Assembly (NCBI GenBank): GCA_963693305.1
Contig: OY855910.1
Location: 23,874,362-23,938,361, forward strand
Source of the DNA: Meandrina meandrites
Lineage: Eukaryota; Cnidaria; Anthozoa; Scleractinia; Meandrinidae
Length of the DNA: 64,000 nucleotides
Direction: 5' to 3'
Below the pieces are notes generated by a model, which was not told the origin of the DNA, ran no database searches, and saw nothing but the letters and a program-made list of their open reading frames with translations. Position numbers and translations under genes: made by a program. Shown one piece after another: positions 55,987 to 64,000 of this stretch (its first letter is position 1; every line of letters begins with the position of its first letter).

Positions 55987-58900
55987 GTTATTATTATTTA
56001 GATGGCGTGTACTCTTTCATACTTTAACGTTTTACATTTTCAAAGTTTGCGTTGTTTTCCTTATTTACATTCCTTGTCGGGTCCGACAGACGCTCTTCGT
56101 TTTACAATTAGCTCTCCTTCCATCTCCACTGCTGTAAGTGGTGTGGTTGGATAAGCAAGTGCTGCCAAAGAATTTTCGGTGACACTCGTTGCATGGAAGA
56201 GTAGCAATGGTTCCGTCAGAGGATAGGAATTGGTTTGTTGACAGGCCTTGCAAAGCATTTTTGCCTTGGCATCGGGTTTTGCCGAAGAATCCTTCAAGTA
56301 ATGGCATCTGTGAAGATGGTCACCGACTTTAATGAGGATGAGTTGTTTGTCTTAAGTTTTACTGGGTCCCTTAAAGATCACTTGGTACCCTTGATTCACT
56401 GAAACCACCACGATTTGGTAATCGGAAGGGTACTCTCGAAATGTCCGGATCTCGGATCTTTGCCAGATCCGGATCTTTGACAGTGACCAACGCACAAGGA
56501 CAGCACAATTCGTCCGTGTTCTTGATGTGGATGACACGTTTCTTGTTTTCTAACTTTAATTTTTCTCGATGGAAAGAGTGCGCAATTTTTTTCTTCCACC
56601 ACCTTTACCAGGATCACGCACATGGAAGGGACCGCGGAGCCGGGGCCTTGGGGGGCGTCATCCCCCCCCCCCCCCCCCCCCGTCCAATAATTGTGGACAA
56701 AAATAAATTAAAATATAGCACATAGATGAAAACCTCTGCCAGAGAGTGTGGTGTTGTGGTGCATGGTTAACTGACATCTAGGACACACTATATGGCGGCC
56801 GTTCGTATCTGAGACAGGGCATAGTTGATAGGTTTTGTCCGTCAGGTAAACATTTTACCAGAAACGGTATTCCATCGAACAACATGTCGGCGCAAAGGCA
56901 TGCTTTAGCCATTTCCGTCAAAAATCTCAAAAAGAACCCGAAACGGACGATGATATGTAGTTGTAGCCATCACGCAGGATCATATAATCCAGCGTTATAA
57001 GCAATCAAGAGACTCATATGATTTACGGCAACGTGGATGTGGTACAGAACCGGAAAGGAAGCAAAAGAAAAAGATCTTCCACGATTTCGGACATCTTTTT
57101 CAGAAGACAAGCCCATTGTTAGTCGCAGGTAACAATTTTTACATACATCGTCATAGAGACTGCCGATATTTTGAAGGCGGCAAAGAACGTTGCTGATCAC
57201 AGAGACACGTGAAAAGTGAAAATATGGTTATTTTTGAGTTTCTGCTGGTTAATCCTACAAGTGCAACCGGTGACAGAGCATTCGCGATGGAAAGAAGGGT
57301 CAAAATATGGATACTAGCGAACATGAACCAACAAACGTTTCATCATGTGGCTTTATTGCAAACCAACAATTCAAGACAAGCAGCTAAGATTTGTCTTGTC
57401 GATGTGGCGAATAAATTTGCCTAACGAAACTAAATACGTGGACGCAACTTCGGTTAATTTACCGATTGAGATTTGTAAGAAATGATAATTCTTTGTATCT
57501 TCCTTGGTTTGGTGATTTTTTTTTTACTTTACAGTTCAATTTCGCTCGTAATGATTAATCCGATTAGAAATAAAATAATATACTTCGTCTGGTACATTGG
57601 GATGCATTTTTAGCCTTCCTGAGAGAATTTACTTTAAAAATTTTCCATGCTCCCGGACCCCAAGAAGGCGTGCGGCTATGGCGCACGCAACAATTGCCTA
57701 TGGCATTTGAATCAGCTTCCCCAATCGAAAATATGCTCCGCGGTCCCTGCATAGAAAGTACGATCCACTTTTGAACTGTTCGTTCGAGTTCAACATTTTA
57801 CCGATTTGTCCCAAGACTTCTCTGGCTCTTACCCTGCTTTGTTGCCATTCACTGCCACGTAATCTCGCCGAGAGGTTACCGTGTCAAAGACTGTTGGAGT
57901 TGAGACTCTTGCATGATTTTTCCCCCTTGCAGGTTTTGCTTACGTCGTCAGATTTGGTCATGTAACCCCAAATCCCGCTTTCTGATTACTCCACTCAAAT
58001 TGTCCTGCAATCTAAATGGTTACGCCTTAAACTGACGCCTTATAATAGTAATTTCATTTGACTGAAAACTTAGAACTACAGTATTGTGGGCAACTAAGTA
58101 GAAGTAAGGAGTTTTCAGCATAAATGACACGATCTATCGTAAGAAACTTTCGTTTACTGGTTTTGCCATCCATTTTTAGCGGAAAGTCCCTAGTTTAAGC
58201 TTCAGCATATGGCCGTATAGTTTAATTCGTCATCTGTGCATGCGCGCGTTTTGGAAAGCGCTGCCGTATGGTTTCCCCCCAGGTCAGGGAGGAAAGTGGC
58301 GGATATCTGATCTCGCCCATGCAGGTTATCCTTGACTTTCTCTTCTCGTGCAATACCCCTATATCAGTGATTGTCGCGTGTACTTTTTACTAATAACCTT
58401 TCTCGAAATAGCTGTATCAGGATAACAGACGTGATAGCTGGCAAAACATAAACAAAACCAGAATTAATATCAGTGCTTAGTAACATACCTGCTGTCCGTC
58501 AATCTCATAGTACGCTTGATCTTGATGCCAAGGAGTTAATTTGGTTGATCCACTGTCTTTCACCATAACGTAATTCTGGTACAGCACAACACTCTAGGAA
58601 AATACACAAGAATATTAGACTCAGCCAAGGCTAAATGCGTAGCTCCCCCATTTTTTTTTTGCTGGTTTTTGAAGTGCTTGAGCCCGCAATCCAACAGAAA
58701 AACCATTACCTGGTCAGTGGACAACTTAAAAAAAAAATACGTGACCTCGATGAGTTCTAAACCGCGATATGGTCACGTAATACTGGTCAGCAATTCTGGT
58801 CAGCGTATACCTTTGCTTCATATGGGAAGTATAAAGCTTAGCTTTTCAGCGACTGCCTTAACTTTGGGCTTCAAAGCGAAATTTTTCGAAAATTTGAAAC

Positions 58901-59592
58901 TTTGTTAAGCAAAAGTTCTGGCGGAAACTGCACACCCGCCCCACGTTTGACCGCTGTGAGCTGCATGCCTTGGTAGACCTTGATAGGCGCCATGTTCTGC
59001 GACGTCGTCACCCGTACGGGGTTCAAAGTGGCTTAATTATCTGCAGCAAGATCTTCAAAATGTTTTTCTGGTTCTAGTTCCTTAGTGGCAGCCTCAGAAC
59101 ACTTCCTTCTCAAATCGGTTTTGTTTCGGCTTACCAGCATTGTTTTACTGCACTGTAAATGTTTCGGACGCTTAAAAATTTCAGACGGTTTTATTTTCGG
59201 CCATTTTTATTGCCCGAATGTTTTTTGCAAGTAATCTTCAGGTGAGAAATCGGCAGCACTTTTTCGCGCGGAGAGCCTGCTCGCAGGCTAGGGAAATCCC
59301 TTACCGAAACCTGAAGAAGTCTACCAGCTATTTCTCCTACGGGGGACTGGAAAATAAACTCCTTGTATTCGGGAATGCTGTTCCAATTGCCAAAGTCTTG
59401 AAAGACCAAAGGGGTGTGGTCCTCTTGCCGTCGCCTTGTCATTTCAGATGAGTGGAGCCGATTGGATTCAATGCCTTTGCGCAACAGATCAATCCATTTC
59501 TGGCTGAACACGCCTCGTAAACAAATCGCTCCATCTTCTTGGAAATCAAGGATGTGCTGTTCTGTGATCGGGTCTGTGGGCCGACTGTCCAT
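54551..59592 (-). CDS. Phytanoyl-CoA dioxygenase (PhyH)-like protein, four exons, 278 aa
   Basis: Exons on the minus strand: 59305-59592, 58489-58593, 55296-55514 and 54551-54775, all phase 0 with GT/AG borders. PhyH-family enzymes are Fe(II)/2-oxoglutarate dioxygenases. The proximal metal motif is in exon 2 (TPWHQDQAYY, His-X-Asp). The distal His is in exon 4 (HASHGN), followed by the 2-oxoglutarate Arg region (FSTRWLGND). Length fits the family. I start at 59592 (MDSRPTDPITEQH); an upstream ATG at 59622 would add ten residues. Exon 1 could instead end six bases earlier (CAG/GTTTCG), but GTAAGG is the better donor. The substrate is unknown. The partial left-arm copy at 7942-8988 has a stop codon. 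Confidence 0.88.
55951..55998. repeat. (ATT)n microsatellite in intron
   Basis: Partner of the left-arm AAT tracts at 1228-1262 and 7446-7513. The 6 kb between those tracts is missing here. Confidence 0.9.
56061..56600 (-). pseudogene. Degenerate DNA polymerase B-like fragment (right copy)
   Basis: Mirror of 545-1160, with CHRKFFGSTCLSNH and VIFKGPSK readable. About 160 bp between the two halves are lost and replaced by a short CCGGATC duplication near 56440-56475. It lies inside the large intron 2 of the dioxygenase gene. Confidence 0.5.
57083..58488. other. Intron 2 of the dioxygenase gene, distal part
   Basis: No gene, RNA or clear repeat. The small reading frames here lack support. The left-arm partner, if any, is outside the window. 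Confidence 0.5.
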
Positions 59593-59964
59593 TGTTGTAG
59601 ACTTCAAAGTTAGGACAAACACAATGTATTGTTAGGTTTTTAAGGCAGGGGTACGCATGGAATTAAATAATACTTTATATACGAGGTTTAAGGAAGGGAC
59701 AAAAGAAAAAAAGTTGAACCCCACGCAAGAGCACCCCAAGGTTGGTAGGAGACTGTTTGGGTGTCCTAATTTTAATTCTAATTTTAAAACTACATTAAAT
59801 CTTCGATATTTCTCATTTCTCTTAGTTTTACGTATGATTGCTATAAAAATATAAGTAGAAATTATCAATGAAATATTATATAAAGAAGCTCATTTTTAAC
59901 ACAATTTTTTTTTGCTCTAACGTTCTGGTAAGGTCTACATTAAACTCACTGCTACCCATGTTCT

Positions 59965-60050
59965 ACACAAGAGAGGCACTGTGAGAGTAACGTTTCGTTG
60001 CCAAGAACACAACGCAGTGAATATCGCAGTGCCCCAGCCAGGGGTCAAGT
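59965..60050 (-). mobile_element. SINE fragment
   Basis: Contains AGAGGCACTGTGAGAGTAA and CCAAGAACACAACGCAGTG, the middle of the SINE family at 9378-9664, with the tRNA head decayed. Confidence 0.6.
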
Positions 60051-60109
60051 TCGGAGTACCGTGCCCTCCCCTTTGCTCTATAGTAACGCCGTTAGGGGAC
60101 TTTCATTTT

Positions 60110-60290
60110 TTAGTGCAAGGGGTGGGGGGGGGGGGGGGGGTTAGCAAAATCACTTGGAGTGTATTTTAAGTATTACTTAACCCCCCTTCATTTGTAGGGA
60201 AAAATGTCATATCCCCCTATACTTCCTCCAGTTTATTTATCTACCCCCCCCCCCCCCTCCCATCCTCTCCACACTCCCCTTTGGCCACCT
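60110..60290. repeat. G and C homopolymer tracts
   Basis: A G-run near 60120-60140 and C-runs near 60246-60257, in non-coding sequence. Similar runs occur at 427-444, 8597-8626, 22958-22976, 54907-54928 and 56659-56681. Their lengths differ between paired arm positions. Confidence 0.7.
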
Positions 60291-62185
60291 TCCCACATTC
60301 TCGTTGGTACAGTGGGACAGCGGAGCAAATTGATGAGCTAGATCTGCCTCAACAGAAGTGTAGACAATGTATCCGTGCAGATAGCGGACCAGGTTTTGGT
60401 CATAATGAAGTAAAGTTTAGAATGACAAAGATTTCTCGCATATCGGATGTTGACATCCGGGAAAAATGAGCAGATGAGGCTGAACAAACTAATTCGGGTG
60501 TCAGTAATGCTATTTGTGATGGAGAGACAATTGAATGGGAAACACACAAACGATTTGAGGGCATGACCAATGAGGAGATTGACAACCTGACACTAGAACA
60601 GTACAATGACATTGAAGAGCATGCAACGTGACAAAAGAAATGCATGGACCGTTTCCCCGGAAGTAGCCAGAAGAGTAGACAAAGCTCCCTGTATGGGGGA
60701 AAACATAAAGGCAACCGAACGACAGCTATAGATCCATCAGAAAGCTTTTTCTGGAACAAGGAGTGCATTGAGAGATTCTACAAAACACAAGGCTAAGCAG
60801 CTAAGAAGGGGATTCCTAGATACTTTTGTATTTCCAAAATCATAACCTTTGACGAGCTCCACACTGAAGGCGGCGAACTTTACAGAGAATTTCTTAAAGG
60901 CGATTGCGAGACCAAAACAGGAGAACTTTGTGACTGGTGCAGTACTCATTGCTTCTGTGGCCCTCTATGGATGAGACACCAGGATGTGACGACAGTTAAA
61001 AGCCACGGGCACCGGATGACTTTCAACCCAGGGCCAATATTAGGATGCTAGTCAAAGCAGGAAAGCTCAATCTTAATGAAGAGCAAAGCATTAAATCATT
61101 TGCTGAAAAGTACATAGTGGCAGAAGAACATGTGGTCAATGCTGTTAGGCATACAGTCGAAGCTCTCTTAACGGACACTCTCGTAAGCAGACAGCTCTAC
61201 TTACGGCCGTCTTGTTTAAAACCCCGTTTTAACTCATACAAACTCTGTATCTTTACATTCTCGTAAGCGTACATTCCCGTAAGCGGCCACGGACACTTTC
61301 AGATATTACGACTTAGACTTTTTCTTTGTTTTTAAGCTTCCGTAAGCGGACGCCCGAAAGAAAATCCTATTAAGGCGGGGGTTCACCTGAAGCCCGTTTT
61401 TACACCGCTTAACTTGGGTTTAATGCGAATATCTCGCTCCCGTTTCAAGCATTCCCAAAACCCTCTGTTCATCCCACATGTTTAGCGGTGTTTTGTAAAT
61501 TTTTTGGTGATTTTTTGGGGTGTTTGGGAAGAGATAGTTTTTCTCAAAGGATTAGTAAAATTTGGAGAAATAAGAAATATTAAAGATTTAATGTGATTTT
61601 AAAATTAGAATTTGAAGTTAAAAATTAGTAGATGGACACCCAAACTGTCCCCTGACAACCTGGGGTGCTCTTGCGTTGGGGTCAACTGTCTGGTGGTATT
61701 CCAAAAATAATTTTCTTTCTTCTACCACTTCTTTAAACTCTTAAAATTTCACTCAAATTCACCTTTACCCCCACCTTAACAACCTCTGTATCTTGTTTTT
61801 ATCAATCATCGCCGTTCGTCACAATGATTTTACAATAATTACAGTACCATATTTCAGTATTTGTTTTGTCGTCATCCACGTCCAGTTACAATACGGTATT
61901 TATTGTTAGCTGGGCAAGCTCCCGTGAGCGGCCATCCATCCCCTACACCTCTAGTGGCCGCTTACGAGAACCATTCTCGTAAGCGGCCAGCTCCAGTTAC
62001 GGACACTTTTTCGCGTCCCCGAGGGTGTCCGGCTACGAGAGCTTCGACTGTATCTATGAAAACACTGTTGCTGCCAATTTGCAAAAGGAAGAAAGGGCAA
62101 AACAGACTCAGCTGAAAAAGGAGAAGAAATTTGGTGATTATGACTGGCAAAAACTTCTTGAAGAATTAAGATCGGCTGACTGTTA
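60290..62185 (+). pseudogene. Broken unidentified gene interrupted by a MITE
   Basis: Readable stretches include ELDLPQQKCRQCIRADSGPG, FEGMTNEEIDNLTLEQYNDI, DWCSTHCFCGPLWMRHQDV and, across the MITE, KYIVAEEHVVNAVRH before it and ANLQKEERAKQTQLKKEKKF after it, ending FGDYDWQKLLEELRSADC. Stops and frame changes occur near 60467, 60630 and 60795. The late part (YIVAEEHVV then a Lys/Glu helix then YDW) resembles a recurrent uncharacterised cnidarian protein I have seen near transposons. Its function is unknown. Confidence 0.5.
61154..62050. mobile_element. 897-bp MITE with CAGTCGAAGCTCTC termini
   Basis: The ends CAGTCGAAGCTCTC and GAGAGCTTCGACTG are inverted copies, flanked by TA on both sides (61152-61153, 62051-62052), as for Tc1/mariner-type elements. 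The interior has several GTAAGCGGAC/GTAAGCGGCC units and no transposase. Reading across the flanks with one TA keeps the host frame continuous, so the insertion point is precise. Confidence 0.82.
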
Positions 62186-62189
62186 GGAC

Positions 62190-63425
62190 CGAGAACTCTC
62201 CGTCACCGACCTATTTGGCCAATCGCTCATATTTTGCTCAAAGATACCCTTTGGTGATATATATTTAAAAATCGTATTTAAAAGTTCCAGCGATTTTTTA
62301 TTTTTCAGAAATTCACGAAAAATTGAAAACGCGGTCAAAGTGCGGTTTTCCTTTCGATCAAATGCCCGAAATATGGTGCACGGACGAAGCTACGGCAAAC
62401 TCGTGAAATAGCTTCAATTACCGCCAAACCTTACACAAAGACGGAAAAACGACTAACAAGCATCCCTAACTTGTAAAAAATCCGAAATTGGTTGAAATTG
62501 TGATTTTGCGAGCCATTTTATCAACCTCCTTGACGGCAAAATATAGGTCATGTTCAACAGCATAAAAATACCCCTGGTACCTCATTTTTCGATGATTTTA
62601 CTTTACAGCCCTGAAATATCATTATCAAACATTCACCATGCCAAGTTTCAGGGTCGAACTCGAAACGCTTCCCGCTGAGAAAATAAAAAATATCTGCGAT
62701 ACGATCAGCTCAAATGACAGAAGATTTATTGGCGAATTTGAGGCTACTCACCTTCAACTTGCCGATAAAGTTCGAAAATTAATTTTATTTCCGTCGATTT
62801 ATGTTTTAGACCTCAAGAAATATCCACTGGTATGTTAAAAAACACATTCAGAAGTTTTAGAAGCCATTAAAAGTCAAATTTGAGCTGAAACTGTCCTGCC
62901 ATGTCTGATCTTATCGTCGCATTTTATACCCCTAATGTAAACAAACGCTTTGACATGTCAAACGTGAGAGATTATTTCCCAAAACCTTTTTAAACATTTC
63001 ACAACAACATCAAAGTCATTTTAAGACCGTTAGAAAAATAGCGGTATGGTGTTCTAGATTAGCAATTCAAAGGACTGTTTTATCCAGCTGAAAGTAATTG
63101 AGATTTCAGCACGCCGTCACCATCTTCATGCATAATTATCGTTGCTCGAGAGGTCAAGATGTCGAGAGGTTAATTTGGTGATGTAAACTGTCATATACTG
63201 GAAGAAAGCAACATCGAACTTTGGCGATAGCAAGTGTTAGTGTTTATACAATGTAATAGCAAGTTTAAAACAAATTTCGCCTAAATAATTTGCGAACAAG
63301 AAGCGAAACTGTCCGACCCCAAGCACAAAATTCATTGCAAAATAGTCTCAAGAATACTCAAGAAATAGTCTTAAGAAACATACCATAACTGGGCGCACAT
63401 CCATCTCAGTGCCACATCATTATTG
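62190..63425. other. Non-coding sequence, no gene supported
   Basis: A 66-residue frame at 62638-62838 (MPSFRVELETLPAEKIKNIC) has no recognised domain or splice context and may be chance. Nothing else is evident. Confidence 0.4.
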
Positions 63426-63427
63426 TT

Positions 63428-63790
63428 TACAAAATAATTATCGCATCGAAACGACTTCGAAAAATCTTCTCATCTTTCTTGTTGATGATTTTGGAAACTT
63501 TTAAAACTAACGGCCATAATTATTTTGTTTCTCATCGGAGTATGAGTCACAAAAACCAATGCAAGCACTGCTCACATGAGCGGTATTCTGCAACCATGGC
63601 GACAAGCACAAAATAATTATCGCGTCGAAACGACTCCGAACGTTCTTCTCATCTTTGTTATTGATGTTTTAGAAAACTTTCAAAATTGACGGCCATAATT
63701 ATTTTGTTTCTCATCGGAGTATGAGTCACAAAAACCAATGCAAGCACTGCTCACATGAGCGGTATTCTGCAACCATGGCGACAAGCACAA
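63428..63790. repeat. Tandem duplication of about 180 bp
   Basis: The segment ACAAAATAATTATCGC to CAACCATGGCGACAAGC occurs twice in succession (63428-63607 and 63609-63788). The first half shows scattered substitutions between copies; the last 100 bp or so are identical. Confidence 0.9.
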
Positions 63791-64000
63791 GCATTTTGGT
63801 AAACGGGTTAGGCAAGCTAAATTAGTTGTATGAAGCGGAGACATTTAGTTAAAGAAGAAAGACGAAAAAGAAAACGAAAATACATCTCGGCATTAAACCA
63901 GATTTGAAAATAAAAACACTAGTTGTTTAGTCATAGACGGAATTATTTGTGTCTGATTATTTGTGTCGCGGATCTCAATAACTTTGTTTAAGCCAAAATA

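Larger units (their letters stand above)
31830..57082. repeat. Right arm of giant inverted repeat
   Basis: This is the reverse-complement partner of the left arm. Its main private insertion is the Maverick at 34797-51337. It also has a (TTCA)n tract at 54071-54214 where the left arm has a SINE. It lacks the left arm's 6 kb direct-repeat block, the Gypsy element, the hairpin and the 19309-21245 element. Position 57082 corresponds to position 1; what lies right of 57082 would pair with sequence outside the window, if it pairs at all. Confidence 0.9.

Noticed and set aside
57209..57424. Small open frame in the dioxygenase intron
   Set aside because: No domain, no splice support, and it lies within a well supported intron.
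1..64000. CRISPR arrays, bacterial operons or plasmid features
   Set aside because: No regularly spaced repeats with unique spacers. Spliced exons, SINEs and LTR elements show a eukaryotic genome.

Overview
The window looks like a piece of an animal nuclear genome, most probably an anthozoan cnidarian such as a stony coral. The reasons are: a spliced phytanoyl-CoA-dioxygenase-like gene with GT/AG introns, tRNA-Asp(GTC) genes, tRNA-derived SINEs and palindromic MITEs of kinds I associate with corals and sea anemones, Ty3/Gypsy elements, and a complete Maverick/Polinton. No search was run, so the taxon is an inference. Host coding content is low and mobile DNA dominates.

Layout. The window is organised as one very large, interrupted inverted repeat. 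Left-arm blocks at about 1-1240, 7446-12023, 16619-19230, 21290-21790 and 23262-23660 reappear in reverse order and orientation at about 55990-57082, 52055-55990, 32670-34796 plus 51338-52060, 32200-32660 and 31830-32190. The arms differ mainly by insertions. The left arm alone has a 6 kb stretch of two direct repeats (1270-7440), a SINE (9378-9664), a perfect 79-bp hairpin (11258-11336), a Gypsy element with identical LTRs (12024-16618) and a TIR-bounded element (19309-21245). The right arm alone has the 16.5 kb Maverick (34797-51337). Both big elements have a clean empty site in the opposite arm. The centre (about 24.2-31.8 kb) holds four tRNA-Asp copies in mixed orientation and a decayed Gypsy element (25162-29150). 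This could be a real recent inverted duplication or a head-to-head join of two haplotypes in the assembly; sequence alone cannot decide.

The Maverick (34797-51337, 233-bp TIRs, AAGCT duplication) is the richest object. It encodes a protein-primed-type DNA polymerase B, a retrovirus-like integrase, a packaging ATPase, an adenovirus-type protease, a major capsid protein, a penton-like minor capsid protein, a collagen-like fibre candidate, a parvovirus-type phospholipase A2 fused to a Cys-rich N-terminal domain, a two-helix membrane protein and several unknowns. Together they look like a replication, integration and virion-assembly set. Virion-type genes share a TATATA motif only a few bases before the ATG. 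Short palindromic repeats are scattered through this element, both just after stop codons and inside reading frames.

The right flank (54551-59592) carries an apparently intact four-exon dioxygenase gene on the minus strand. Its left-arm copy has a stop codon in exon 3. Further right are a broken unidentified gene split by an 897-bp MITE (60290-62185) and a tandem 180-bp duplication (63428-63790).
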